A DNA stretch of 64,000 bases from Bacillota bacterium (lineage in GTDB: Bacteria > Bacillota > Clostridia > Christensenellales > SZUA-584), in assembly GCA_023397655.1 (NCBI GenBank), contig JAEWTW010000017.1:62001-126000 (forward strand), given 5' to 3'. The first letter of the stretch is position 1. Each line of letters starts with the position of its first letter. A model generated the notes under the pieces. That model did not search any database. It saw only the letters and a list, made by a program, of their open reading frames with translations, and was not told the origin of the DNA. A program made the translations under genes and the position numbers. Below, one piece after another: positions 1 to 8,394 of this stretch.

Positions 1-1017
1 GAGGCGCAGCGCACATGCCTGCAGCTTGGCGGATACTCCGCGGTTCATCAGCTCCAGCCGGCTTTCTATCTGCTCCTGCATCCGGCCGATTTTCAGCTGC
101 AGCGGGTAAGCCGTCAGTGAAGCGGCAGATGACATCACCCGATTTTCCCGGGACCTCAGCACGTTCAGCAGCGCTTGTCCCAACGACATCTTTTTATCTT
201 CCAGCGCATCAATGATCGCTCTCTTCTCACGGACGACCAGCTCCGCAGCCGCGGAGGGTGTGGGCGCGCGCAGGTCTGCCGCCATATCGCACAGCGAATA
301 GTCCGTCTCATGGCCCACCGCCGACACCACGGGAATGTCCGACACATAAACAGCACGAGCCACCGTTTCTTCGTTGAATGCAAACAAGTCTTCAAACGAA
401 CCGCCGCCGCGCGCCACGATGATCACGTCCACACTGCGCGTGCGATTGAAATGCGCGATGCCTTCACTGACACGAACAGCCGCGTCCGCTCCCTGTACCG
501 GCACCGGATACACCGTGATGCGGATACCGTCAAACCGGCGCGTCGCCACATTGATGATATCGTACAGCACCGCTCCCGACGTGGATGTGACAACACCGAT
601 ATGCGTCGGGAACGGCGGCATCGGCTTCTTATGAGCCGCGTCGAACAGCCCTTCTTCCGCCAACCGCTTTTTGGTACGCTCGAAGCGGGCATACAGATCA
701 CCCACGCCCTGCAGTACCGCCGTTTCCACAGCGAGCTGGATGGTACCGCTCTTTCTGTAAAACGTCACGCGCCCGCCCACACGGAGCAGCGCGCCGTCCG
801 CAATCGCATCCCTGTCGGGATGCGTTTCAAAATCGTAAACAATACAGCCCAGCATGCTGTTCTCATCCTTTAATGAGAAGAACGCATGCCCCACGGAAGA
901 CATTGAGAAGTTCGTCACCTCGCCGACCACCTGTATCGCGCTGATAAACGGGTCCTGAAAGAACTTGCGCGAGAGATATTCGGTAATCTGCGAAACGGTG
1001 AAAACAACGTCAGCCAT
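1..1017 (-). CDS. xseA: Exodeoxyribonuclease VII large subunit, C-terminus cut by window edge
   Basis: Large subunit of exonuclease VII, which degrades single-stranded DNA to oligonucleotides together with XseB. The reading frame is open from an ATG at 1017 to the window edge, giving 339 codons of a protein usually near 400-450 residues. The N-terminal OB-fold part (VSQITEYLSRKFFQD, VVGEVTNFSMS) is followed by the catalytic-domain signatures GVVTSTSGAVLYDI and VDVIIVARGGGSFEDLFAFNEE. The start overlaps the 3' end of folD by 8 bases, so the two are translationally coupled. nusB-folD-xseA is a conserved Firmicutes order. The missing C-terminal coiled coil and xseB should lie just left of the window. 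Confidence 0.95.
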   Translation of the reverse strand, partial: MADVVFTVSQITEYLSRKFFQDPFISAIQVVGEVTNFSMSSVGHAFFSLKDENSMLGCIVYDFETHPDRDAIADGALLRVGGRVTFYRKSGTIQLAVETAVLQGVGDLYARFERTKKRLAEEGLFDAAHKKPMPPFPTHIGVVTSTSGAVLYDIINVATRRFDGIRITVYPVPVQGADAAVRVSEGIAHFNRTRSVDVIIVARGGGSFEDLFAFNEETVARAVYVSDIPVVSAVGHETDYSLCDMAADLRAPTPSAAAELVVREKRAIIDALEDKKMSLGQALLNVLRSRENRVMSSAASLTAYPLQLKIGRMQEQIESRLELMNRGVSAKLQACALRL

Positions 1018-1849
1018 AGATGCGGGCCGCCTCGATGGTGTTCTCCATCAGCATCGTGATCGTCATTGGACCAACGCCGCCCGGCACGGGCGTGATGAAA
1101 GCGGCCTTCTGCGCCGCCTCGTCAAACAGCACGTCTCCCTTAAGCTTCCCGTCCACCTTGGTGGTGCCGACGTCAATGACCACCGCGCCCGGCTTCACGA
1201 AACCGCCCTTGATCATCTCAGGCCGTCCGATTGCCGCTACCAGTATATCCGCCTCGGCACACACATCAGCGAGATTCTCTGTGCGGGAATGGCACATCGT
1301 CACCGTCGCGTTTTCGTTCATCAGCAGCAGTGAGACCGGCTTGCCGACCATGTTGCTGCGGCCCACCACGACGGCGCGTTTGCCGCTGATTTCGGTGCCG
1401 GTGCTCTTGATCAGCCGAATCACGCCTTTGGGTGTGCAAGGTATAAAGCCCTTCTCACCGACCAGCAGCCGTCCCGCAGTCACCACATGCAAGCCGTCCA
1501 CGTCCTTATCCGGGTCCACCTCACGCAGTATCTCCAGCGCATCCAGATGCTTTGGCAGCGGCAGCTGGACGAGTATGCCGTGCAGCGCTTTGTCGTCGTT
1601 GCAGTCGTGTACCAGTGCGATCAGCTCTTCCTTGGACGTTTGGGCAGGCAGCGTGTGCACCACCGAATGCATACCCAGTTCGTCGCACGCGCGCGCCTTG
1701 TTGCGTACATACACCGCGGATGCCGGATCGTCTCCCACCAGTATCACCGCTAGCCCGGGCGTGATGCCCTGTGCTTTTAGCTCTTCGACCTGCTTTTTCA
1801 GATCCTCCCGAATCTGCGCCGATATAGCCTTCCCATCGATAATCGTCAC
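1010..1849 (-). CDS. folD: Bifunctional methylenetetrahydrofolate dehydrogenase/cyclohydrolase FolD
   Basis: FolD oxidises 5,10-methylene-THF to methenyl-THF with NADP and hydrolyses it to 10-formyl-THF in the cytosol. The 279 residues match the family length. Visible signatures are the substrate motif YVRNKARACDELG near residue 48, the conserved ILVQLPLPKHL segment, the nucleotide-binding motif VVGRSNMVGKPVSLLL and the C-terminal PVPGGVGPMTITMLMENT. It overlaps the TsaD-like gene upstream by 4 bases and xseA downstream by 8 bases, so all three are probably one transcript. Confidence 0.97.
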   Translation of the reverse strand: MTIIDGKAISAQIREDLKKQVEELKAQGITPGLAVILVGDDPASAVYVRNKARACDELGMHSVVHTLPAQTSKEELIALVHDCNDDKALHGILVQLPLPKHLDALEILREVDPDKDVDGLHVVTAGRLLVGEKGFIPCTPKGVIRLIKSTGTEISGKRAVVVGRSNMVGKPVSLLLMNENATVTMCHSRTENLADVCAEADILVAAIGRPEMIKGGFVKPGAVVIDVGTTKVDGKLKGDVLFDEAAQKAAFITPVPGGVGPMTITMLMENTIEAARIYG

Positions 1850-2796
1850 GTTAAAACTCCTTTATCATGCAAGCGTTCCGCCGCCAGCGCAAGGCCGCAG
1901 GCGTTATCGCCGCAGTATTCCCTTTGTGTCAGTATCAGCCGGAGTCCCGCCTTTTGCGCTGCCTCCGCCAATCGTTCACGAATCACCTCGCCCGCAATCA
2001 CGCCGCCGGACATTATCATGCGGCCGCAGCCCGACTCATCCGCCGCATTCTCAGCCAGCCGGGTCAGCGTTTCCGCCACGCAGTCGAACACCGCGCTGCA
2101 CACATCAGTTGTGTCCTCTCCCGACTCGAGGCGGCGTAGCGCCTGCGTTTCCGCTCCAGAGAGGTTGGCATGCAATCCGTCCACACGTACCGCAAGCTTC
2201 TTCGCGCCCGGTCGGTATAGCTTTTCCATGTGTGCCCCCGACGGAAACGGCAGCCCTGCCGCCACGCCCACGCGGTCAATCAGCTGTCCGCATGTGATAT
2301 CCAGCGTGCCGCCGAGCGGTTCGATACGCGTAATGAGGCCGTCCTCTATGCACACATCCAGCAAATCCAGTGTGCCGCCTGAGACATGCATCGCGCAGTA
2401 CTGTCCATCCGGTATATCGTTGTCGAAAAACGCCGCATACAGGTGTCCATGCTGGTGTGTGAGCGCAATAGGGCTTAAGCCCAGCGCATGCGCAAACACC
2501 ATCGCATGGGACGTCCCTGCGCAGAATACCGGCATGTATGACCCTTCAGTCGGGCAGGGTTTTTCGCTGTATGCCACAGCATTCACAGCAAAGCTCTTTT
2601 CCTGACCAGAAAAAAGCGCACTCATGTTTTTGATGTGCGCGAAAACCGCTTCCGATTGCCGAAGTCCCCGGCTGCCCTGTGCAACCGGCAGCATCAGCCG
2701 CTTGTCCAGCACCACTTTTCCACCCGAAACCACAGCGAAAGACGTCGTGTACGCACTGGTGTCAAAAGCAGCCGCTGCGCTATTGCGGCTGAGCAT
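1846..2796 (-). CDS. TsaD/Kae1-like paralog (peptidase M22 family) of unknown role
   Basis: A member of the ASKHA-fold TsaD/Kae1/Gcp superfamily. The N-terminal AFDTSAYTTSF is the ATPase-fold signature, and LTHQHGHLYAAFF carries the HxxxH metal-binding pattern seen in TsaD. A late MSGGVIAGEVIRERL matches the superfamily's closing Gly-rich motif. At about 316 residues it is similar in length to TsaD but diverges from canonical tRNA-threonylcarbamoyl TsaD, so it is called a paralog. The start is set at the ATG at 2796, overlapping nusB by 17 bases; an in-frame GTG lies at 2814. Clostridia often carry such a gene between nusB and folD. Function is not known to me. Confidence 0.75.
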   Translation of the reverse strand: MLSRNSAAAAFDTSAYTTSFAVVSGGKVVLDKRLMLPVAQGSRGLRQSEAVFAHIKNMSALFSGQEKSFAVNAVAYSEKPCPTEGSYMPVFCAGTSHAMVFAHALGLSPIALTHQHGHLYAAFFDNDIPDGQYCAMHVSGGTLDLLDVCIEDGLITRIEPLGGTLDITCGQLIDRVGVAAGLPFPSGAHMEKLYRPGAKKLAVRVDGLHANLSGAETQALRRLESGEDTTDVCSAVFDCVAETLTRLAENAADESGCGRMIMSGGVIAGEVIRERLAEAAQKAGLRLILTQREYCGDNACGLALAAERLHDKGVLT

Positions 2797-3208
2797 GGGT
2801 GGTCTGTGCGGCACTCAGCACCGCGGCCAACACGCCGTTGATGAAGCGCGCCGATTTTTCCGTGGCGTATTTTTTTCCCAGCTCCACACATTCGTTGATG
2901 GTGATGCTCTCATGTATGTCATCGCAATAGTACAGTTCACACACGCCGATACGCAGTATCGACAGCTCCACCTTGGCCATGTGGGAAATGTTCCAGTTCT
3001 TCGAACTTGCCTGTATCACAGCGTCCACTTCTTCGGAATTTGTTTTATACAGATCGATCAGGCGCCCAACATAACTCCAGGCATTGTCGTTCATACCTTT
3101 ATCAAAACAATCCCGCATGACGTCCATCGTTGCGGGATTGAACTCGCCGGTGACTGCATATTCATAAAACAACCGCAGCGCTGTATCTCTTGCCGCTCTT
3201 CTGCTCAT
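2780..3208 (-). CDS. nusB: Transcription antitermination factor NusB
   Basis: NusB binds boxA RNA with NusE (S10) and supports antitermination of rRNA operons. The 142-residue protein has the all-helical family layout: an N-terminal RRAARDTALRLFYEYAVTG and a C-terminal SITINECVELGKKYATEKSA followed by FINGVLAAVL, which is the NusB signature. It sits after a DUF2273 gene with an 11-base gap and overlaps the TsaD-like gene. The last residues (QTTHAQPQ) are low-conservation. Confidence 0.95.
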   Translation of the reverse strand: MSRRAARDTALRLFYEYAVTGEFNPATMDVMRDCFDKGMNDNAWSYVGRLIDLYKTNSEEVDAVIQASSKNWNISHMAKVELSILRIGVCELYYCDDIHESITINECVELGKKYATEKSARFINGVLAAVLSAAQTTHAQPQ

Positions 3209-3219
3209 CTATCCTCCGC

Positions 3220-3447
3220 CTATTTGAATATATCCGGTAATATCTTGTCCAAAATTTCGAAAAGCTTTTTGCGGAACTTATTCTTTGTTCCAAAAAAAGC
3301 GCCTACTGCACCGCAAAGCGCCAGAAACAGCGTCGCAAAAAAACCAATGGACAACATCAGTATGCCCACCAGCACGCCCAGACCAACGCCGATAATCACG
3401 CCTTTATGTTCTTTTACATAGCTGAAAAAGCTGTGCGGATCAGACAC
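3220..3447 (-). CDS. DUF2273 small membrane protein of the Asp23 cluster
   Basis: A 75-residue protein with two adjacent hydrophobic segments (roughly residues 12-33 and 34-52) separated by almost no loop, followed by a basic tail. This length, topology and place next to amaP and asp23 are typical of DUF2273 proteins in Gram-positive Asp23 loci. Its start shares one base with the amaP stop. It is probably a partner of the envelope-associated Asp23/AmaP complex; the molecular role is unknown. Confidence 0.8.
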   Translation of the reverse strand: MSDPHSFFSYVKEHKGVIIGVGLGVLVGILMLSIGFFATLFLALCGAVGAFFGTKNKFRKKLFEILDKILPDIFK

Positions 3448-3992
3448 TATTCGACACGCGCCTTTACTACCTGCGTTGTCTTTTCGACAAGCAGTATGAT
3501 TTTATTCACCTCAATACCCGCCAACAGCTCAATATGCGCCTTTAAGCCAGTCTGAAGCTCCTGCAGCACTTCGGGAATGTTCGTTCCTTCCGCCAAAGCC
3601 AGTCTGGCATTGACGATGAGCTTGGAATCGCGGACGATGACCGTTGCTTTTACGGTGCGCACAGCGTCATGAGCCGCGATAAAACGCATTGACATCTCTT
3701 CCAGCGCCGTAACCGTAATGGATATGGCACCCTTGTCCGTATGCCGGATGTTTGCGGCTTTGGGCTTACGGCGGCGGATCCCGGAAAACATCAGCATGAA
3801 GCTGACGATCACCACCGCCAACCCAATAACCGATACGATCCATATCACGGCTGTGCTGCCATAAAGCTGCTCCAGCCACCAGGACGGATAGTCAATGCTG
3901 ATAATCCCCCACGCGCAACATAACGTGACCCCTGCAATAAACAGGACGAACAGTATGTAGAGCGTCAGCAGTATTCTCATGAAAATACGCAT
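3447..3992 (-). CDS. amaP: Alkaline shock response membrane anchor protein AmaP
   Basis: AmaP anchors Asp23 at the membrane in Gram-positives. The 181 residues start with two transmembrane helices (about 5-27 and 48-70), then a basic stretch (RRRKPKAANIR) and a cytoplasmic domain related to Asp23 itself (ISITVTALEEMSMRFIAAHD, TVIVRDSKLIVNARLALAEG). It lies between asp23 and the DUF2273 gene, as expected for this module. An internal Met at codon 5 is an alternative start; the ribosome binding site before either is weak. Confidence 0.85.
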   Translation of the reverse strand: MRIFMRILLTLYILFVLFIAGVTLCCAWGIISIDYPSWWLEQLYGSTAVIWIVSVIGLAVVIVSFMLMFSGIRRRKPKAANIRHTDKGAISITVTALEEMSMRFIAAHDAVRTVKATVIVRDSKLIVNARLALAEGTNIPEVLQELQTGLKAHIELLAGIEVNKIILLVEKTTQVVKARVE

Positions 3993-4049
3993 TTTTCTTT
4001 TGTATCCCCCGAATCCTTAAATGTATTAAGGCCCCTTTTCCGCCGGGCG

Positions 4050-4445
4050 TCAATGAACGCGCTTAATGTCCTCCACAGGCTCCTTTGCGACTCTGACGCC
4101 CTGTATGTGTATGTTAGTCTCCACCACGCGCAGCCCTGTCATCGTTTCCACGGCTTTTTTAACGTTAGCCTGAATTCTCTCGCACATCAGCGGTATCTCA
4201 ACGCCGTATTCCACGACGATGAAGAGATCGACTGCGCATTCTTCCTTGCCGACTTCCACCTTGACGCCCTTGGTCAGATTCTTCCGTCCGAGAAGCTCTG
4301 CAAGGCCGCCTGAGAAGCCGCCGCTCATGCCGGCGACGCCTTCAATTTCCACCGTCGCCAAGCCTGCAATTGTGGCCACCACGTCGTTCGCAAAGGATAT
4401 GCTGCCATTCTGCTCTTCACGCGTGTTCATATCGTTTGTGCTCAA
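4050..4445 (-). CDS. Asp23/Gls24 family envelope stress response protein
   Basis: Asp23/Gls24 (YqhY-like) protein of about 131 residues, thought to work at the envelope through AmaP. Family features are SISFANDVVATIAGLATVEI near the N-terminus, GVKVEVGKEECAVDLFIVVE in the middle and VNIHIQGVRV-type strands near the end. The start is uncertain: a TTG at 4445 sits about 6 bases after GAGGTG and is preferred here, but a GTG at 4454 and an ATG at 4430 are in frame. In Bacillus the same position between spoIIIAH and nusB is held by yqhY. Confidence 0.88.
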   Translation of the reverse strand: MSTNDMNTREEQNGSISFANDVVATIAGLATVEIEGVAGMSGGFSGGLAELLGRKNLTKGVKVEVGKEECAVDLFIVVEYGVEIPLMCERIQANVKKAVETMTGLRVVETNIHIQGVRVAKEPVEDIKRVH

Positions 4446-4535
4446 ACATCTCACCTCTTCAATTAATGCTTAAATTATAACAGACAGGGCAGCCAATTAC
4501 AATCTGAAAGGCAAAATCGATACTGAAAACCGGCA

Positions 4536-5075
4536 CTATCCCTGCAGAATCACTTTGATATTCTGCGCAGGTTCCCCAGTTTCCTGCCTGACGATCTCCA
4601 GAATCTTCGCAGCGTCCTCTTTGCTGATCTCCTCTGCCTTGATTACGACGTTGACAGAGCCGGACTGAACCGTCACAATCGCATCATCAAAGCCGCTTGC
4701 CATCAACAGTCCTTCAATCGTCAGCTCGTTCTCCATCTGCTGGACGATCTGAATCTTCTGATCCTGTGCGTCCTTAATGGTTTCCGCATCGCTGTTCTCG
4801 TCGGCTATGATGCTGTCGAGATACGAGACTTCCTTGCTGCGGACGCTCTCGCGGTTGGTCTTGTAATCCGCAAAATAGTTGTCTGTGGACATCACAGCCA
4901 GATCATCCGCAGACATTGCGCCCTCGATCTCCGAATCAGCCAAATCGCCCGCCTGCGCCGTTTGGTCTTCAGCACCAGGGCTGGTGCCCAGTGCGTAGTT
5001 CAGATATCCCACGCCTATTAATACCACAACCAGCGCCCCCAGAAGCAGATAACGACCAAGTTTCTTATTTTTCAT
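4536..5075 (-). CDS. spoIIIAH: Stage III sporulation protein AH
   Basis: Mother-cell component of the SpoIIIA-SpoIIQ channel spanning the space between the two sporulation membranes. About 179 residues: one N-terminal transmembrane helix (LLLGALVVVLIGVGYLNYAL), an acidic linker, and a C-terminal ring-building motif-like domain ending in EPAQNIKVILQG. The start is placed at the ATG at 5075, 9 bases after AAAGGA; a Met seven codons upstream lacks such a site. Last gene of the spoIIIA operon. Confidence 0.95.
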   Translation of the reverse strand: MKNKKLGRYLLLGALVVVLIGVGYLNYALGTSPGAEDQTAQAGDLADSEIEGAMSADDLAVMSTDNYFADYKTNRESVRSKEVSYLDSIIADENSDAETIKDAQDQKIQIVQQMENELTIEGLLMASGFDDAIVTVQSGSVNVVIKAEEISKEDAAKILEIVRQETGEPAQNIKVILQG

Positions 5076-5114
5076 TATACCATTTCCTTTAATCATTATA
5101 CAATTTCACTTCCC

Positions 5115-5738
5115 TTACTCATTCATTTTATATACATCAACCTGGTCAGGGCTGACGTTCAGCAACGTTTGCACCGCACTGAGAAGATTCAGCTTCACAG
5201 CTATATTGTCCGCACCCTCGGCAACGACGATCACGCCTCTTATTTCCGGGCTTTTCTCCTTGAGCACCAATGCGTTGTTACCGCCGCTTCCGCCTATTGT
5301 GACGACTTCACTCTGCGTATTCTCGGTGTTTGTGGTGCTGCTGCCGCTGTCGCTGCTGTCTGTCGTTGTCGATGTCTGCTTATCCACGCTGACAGCCGGA
5401 ACGATTTCACTGCTGGACTCATAAGTGATCATCACTTCCACCTGTCCCGCACCTTCGATTTGTGACAACGTGTATTTAAGCTGCTGCTCAATGCTTGCCG
5501 ACTGCTGCACAGCTGCGTTTTCCTGCACGGCAGCTTGTGACGTATTATCCTCCTGCTGCTTGGCAATACCGCCTGACGATGCAAAATAAATCGTCAGTAT
5601 CACAATAATCACAAGCAATATCGCAAGATACTGTATCTTTTTTTTGATATCCAGCTTCATAAAGCGCGATAACAGGCCCTTTTTACCATTTGGCTCTGAA
5701 GCTTCACCATTAGCTGTGATATTCTCGGTTTCATTCAT
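5115..5738 (-). CDS. spoIIIAG: Stage III sporulation protein AG
   Basis: SpoIIIAG forms a large ring in the feeding-tube channel between mother cell and forespore. The roughly 207-residue protein has one transmembrane helix (YLAILLVIIVILTIYFAS) after a basic cytoplasmic N-terminus, then a ring-building domain interrupted by a Ser/Thr-rich insert (TSTTTDSSDSGSSTTNTE), as is common in this family. The C-terminal block PEIRGVIVVAEGADNIAVKL is the conserved part. The start is the ATG at 5738 after AAAGGGTGATACGA; a TTG-type start six codons upstream is less likely. Confidence 0.95.
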   Translation of the reverse strand: MNETENITANGEASEPNGKKGLLSRFMKLDIKKKIQYLAILLVIIVILTIYFASSGGIAKQQEDNTSQAAVQENAAVQQSASIEQQLKYTLSQIEGAGQVEVMITYESSSEIVPAVSVDKQTSTTTDSSDSGSSTTNTENTQSEVVTIGGSGGNNALVLKEKSPEIRGVIVVAEGADNIAVKLNLLSAVQTLLNVSPDQVDVYKMNE

Positions 5739-5770
5739 TCGTATCACCCTTTTCAATACTCATATTTATT

Positions 5771-6070
5771 TTATTCATCGCCCATATATACCTCATAGAT
5801 TTGGTAAATGTACTCTTTATATGAGCCGCTTTCGGGCACTGCCGGCTCGCTGCTGCCCGCTTCCTGCAGGGCGTTTTGAAGCTCAGCCTCCACGTTTGCA
5901 CCACTCAGAAGCGATATCAGCGGCGACAGTATGATGATTGTCACCACGATGCCGATGACGACTGAAACATATTTCTTGATCGCCGAATCTGGCAGCAGCA
6001 TGCCGACCACGGCGCTGAATATGATGGCCATCGTGACGGCGACAGCCCAGGTGTTCACCAATTCCTGCAT
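5771..6070 (-). CDS. spoIIIAF: Stage III sporulation protein AF (short)
   Basis: 99 residues with two transmembrane helices (about 10-28 and 36-58) followed by a short soluble segment. Bacillus SpoIIIAF is about 200 residues and has a C-terminal ring-building domain; this one ends after about 40 residues past the membrane, so that domain is missing or much reduced. The gene lies 4 bases after spoIIIAE and 32 bases before spoIIIAG, which fixes its identity by order. No remnant coding sequence fits in the gap to spoIIIAG, so the short form looks natural. Confidence 0.85.
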   Translation of the reverse strand: MQELVNTWAVAVTMAIIFSAVVGMLLPDSAIKKYVSVVIGIVVTIIILSPLISLLSGANVEAELQNALQEAGSSEPAVPESGSYKEYIYQIYEVYMGDE

Positions 6071-6074
6071 ACTC

Positions 6075-7280
6075 TCACCTTAACATGATGTTGGCGTTGC
6101 CCGCCCCGATGATGACGGCGGTGGTTACAAAGAACATGATGGCCGACGCCAGCACCGCAACAAACAGCATCATCAGCACATCCGAAGCGTCCTGCACAAA
6201 CTTCCCCATTTCTCCGCCCGCAATGGGTTCCAGCACCGCAGCGGTCAGCTTGAACAGAAAGTAATGAGCCAATATAGCAAGTGCCGGTGATATCACGATG
6301 GCCGCTATGATGATGATGCCTGCAATGCCCACGGCGTTTTTGATGAGCAGCGTGCAGGACAACACCACATCCACCGACTGCGCAAACAGGCCGCCCACAA
6401 TGGGTACAAACTTATCGATTGTAAACTTCGCTGTTTTGATGGACACGCCGTCGAACGACGAACCCAACAGCCCCTGTATCGCAATGATGCCGATAAACAC
6501 CGTCAGGCCGATTCCGATGCCCCACTTCACGATGCTTTTGAGCAGCGAACAAAAACCGCTCAGTTTGATCGTCGTCGAAAAGTGATTGATGATGGTGAAT
6601 ACCGTCAGCACAATGATGAGCGGCAGCACAAAACCCTTGAAGAATATTGTGATGCCCGTCGTCAGGAATACCGTTGCCGGGCTCAGTATCGCCGCGGAAG
6701 TGATGCCGCCCAGCGCCGTCAGCAGCGAGATCATCAATGGGAAGAATTCCCCCGTGAAAGATGTCATCTTCTCCACCGCTCCGGCCCCGATGGAAAACGC
6801 CGACGCGAGTATGCCGAGTATCATCGTCCCCACGATCACGAACTGTGCCATCTGCGCAGCCTTGCTGACGCCCGTCTCACCAAACGAAGGCTTAAAGTGC
6901 GAGATGATGCTGAATATCAGCGCCACAATAATGATCTGCACCACCGCGGGTATGCTCTGCTTAAGCCCTGCCAGCAGTGCATTCAGCACCATTCCGTAGA
7001 CATCCGACGCACTGAAGGATGCGCCTCCCTGCGCCAGCATCGTGATAAAGGAGGACAAACTCGCACCGTCTGTCACCGGAGAAAGCGTTTGGGCATACTC
7101 GTTATAGTATTCCTCCAACTCGTGCAGGTCCGAGGTGGACAGCGCATGCTCGATGTTCTCGTTGATTTCATCTTCGATCTCGTCTTCTATGGCTTGCTCC
7201 AGATCGTCATCCGCCAGCGTTAGACGCGGTACAGCGAATATGCACAGCAGCAAAGCCAGTATGATACACAGTTTCTTCAT
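6075..7280 (-). CDS. spoIIIAE: Stage III sporulation protein AE
   Basis: Polytopic membrane protein of the SpoIIIA channel, 401 residues. It starts with a signal-like hydrophobic segment (CIILALLLCIFAVPRLTLA), followed by an acidic region (residues 24-45) and about eight transmembrane helices with Gly-rich turns. The family stretch PIAGGEMGKFVQDASDVLMM lies near the C-terminus. Gaps of 4 bases to neighbours on both sides indicate tight coupling with spoIIIAD and spoIIIAF. It acts in the mother-cell membrane during engulfment. Confidence 0.96.
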   Translation of the reverse strand: MKKLCIILALLLCIFAVPRLTLADDDLEQAIEDEIEDEINENIEHALSTSDLHELEEYYNEYAQTLSPVTDGASLSSFITMLAQGGASFSASDVYGMVLNALLAGLKQSIPAVVQIIIVALIFSIISHFKPSFGETGVSKAAQMAQFVIVGTMILGILASAFSIGAGAVEKMTSFTGEFFPLMISLLTALGGITSAAILSPATVFLTTGITIFFKGFVLPLIIVLTVFTIINHFSTTIKLSGFCSLLKSIVKWGIGIGLTVFIGIIAIQGLLGSSFDGVSIKTAKFTIDKFVPIVGGLFAQSVDVVLSCTLLIKNAVGIAGIIIIAAIVISPALAILAHYFLFKLTAAVLEPIAGGEMGKFVQDASDVLMMLFVAVLASAIMFFVTTAVIIGAGNANIMLR

Positions 7281-7284
7281 GCGT

Positions 7285-7671
7285 TTATCCCAGCATTCCC
7301 AGCACCATCGTCAGGAAAGACGTGATCACCGGCAGCGACAGCACAATGATGAACACGCGCCCGGCAATCTCCACCTTGGCAGCCAGAGAGTTTTCTCCGG
7401 TGTCCTTCAATATCTGAACGGCAAATTCACATATGTACGCGATGCCCACAATCTTAAGCACGATGGTGATGCTTTCGTAAGGTATCTCATAGCGATTGAC
7501 AATGTCCCGCAAATAATCGACAGCAACGACGAGGTAGTCCAGCACATAGATGAAAATCACAATGCCCGCGATCAGGCTCACCTGCATGCCCAGCTCCGGC
7601 TGTTTTTGCCGGATGGTAACCACCAGCACGCCCGCAACGATGCCGATCAGTGCGATGTTGATGATCTCCAT
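7285..7671 (-). CDS. spoIIIAD: Stage III sporulation protein AD
   Basis: 128-residue membrane protein with four predicted hydrophobic helices, matching the SpoIIIAD length. The motif QVSLIAGIVIFIYVLDYLV and the following YEIPYESITIVLKIVGIAYI are characteristic of the SpoIIIAC/AD family. It follows spoIIIAC with a 2-base gap and precedes spoIIIAE by 4 bases. Predicted to form part of the membrane export pore of the SpoIIIA-SpoIIQ complex. Confidence 0.96.
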   Translation of the reverse strand: MEIINIALIGIVAGVLVVTIRQKQPELGMQVSLIAGIVIFIYVLDYLVVAVDYLRDIVNRYEIPYESITIVLKIVGIAYICEFAVQILKDTGENSLAAKVEIAGRVFIIVLSLPVITSFLTMVLGMLG

Positions 7672-7673
7672 AG

Positions 7674-7871
7674 CTAGTACAGGTTAAATATACGGCGGAC
7701 ACTATCAAAGAGATTGGCGACCAGATCCACGACCATCAACAACACGATGATAAGCCCCGCAATGGTGGCCATCGTCGCCATGTCATCTCGTCCGGCACGC
7801 ACAAGCAGCTGATTCAGTATCGCGATCAGTATGCCGATAGCGGCGATTTTGAAAATAAGATCGATATCCAA
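7674..7871 (-). CDS. spoIIIAC: Stage III sporulation protein AC
   Basis: 65-residue protein with two transmembrane helices (residues 5-23 and 34-54), the usual SpoIIIAC size. The pattern DLIFKIAAIGILIAILNQLL and GRDDMATMATIAGLIIVLLM fits the family. It lies between spoIIIAB and spoIIIAD and has a strong AAGGAGGGG ribosome binding site upstream of its ATG at 7871. Confidence 0.96.
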   Translation of the reverse strand: MDIDLIFKIAAIGILIAILNQLLVRAGRDDMATMATIAGLIIVLLMVVDLVANLFDSVRRIFNLY

Positions 7872-7884
7872 GATGTCCCCTCCT

Positions 7885-8394
7885 TTATATGACTAGCAGA
7901 GCTATCATCAGCCCGGCCAGTACGCCGGCTGTATTGTACAGCTTGCTCTTCTTGCTTTTTTCCTGCTCCAGCACTGCTATGTAGTCGGCCAGCTGTTTTA
8001 AGTAGATGGCGGCCTGCCGTTCGCTCGGATTGCCGCAGAGGGCCTCCAGTGCGTGTCCGCCGTCCCTGAGGAACAGCCCATCCGCCTTGTTGAGCGAAGA
8101 CAGTACTTCTCCGTTCTGAGCAAGGCTTTTCAGCCAGATAACCTCCAGCTTGAGCTGCGGATGCTGACTCAGCAGCGCTGCGCAGCGCACAAACAGCGGT
8201 CTGACTGTTTGGATGCGGCATTCCAGCAGCGCTTTGTACAGTTCGAGACCCGGACCTACCACCTTGTCCGATAGCTGCGTCATCGCTGACTGATAATCCC
8301 GAAAGAAGTCCAGGCGCTGCGCCATTTTGCGGGACATCAGCCGCCCTATGTACGCACTGATGACGACAATGGCCAGACACAATGCCAGCTTCAT
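7885..8394 (-). CDS. spoIIIAB: Stage III sporulation protein AB
   Basis: 169 residues with N- and C-terminal hydrophobic segments flanking a helical soluble domain, as in SpoIIIAB, which resembles GspF/T4SS platform proteins. Recognisable pieces are GRLMSRKMAQRLDFFRDYQS near the start and YNTAGVLAGLMIALLVI at the end. It overlaps spoIIIAA by 4 bases (ATGA), consistent with coupling. Partner of the SpoIIIAA ATPase in channel assembly. Confidence 0.95.
   Translation of the reverse strand: MKLALCLAIVVISAYIGRLMSRKMAQRLDFFRDYQSAMTQLSDKVVGPGLELYKALLECRIQTVRPLFVRCAALLSQHPQLKLEVIWLKSLAQNGEVLSSLNKADGLFLRDGGHALEALCGNPSERQAAIYLKQLADYIAVLEQEKSKKSKLYNTAGVLAGLMIALLVI

Noticed and set aside
175..873. Long plus-strand open frame
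   Set aside because: It is the antisense shadow of xseA, which has clear family motifs.
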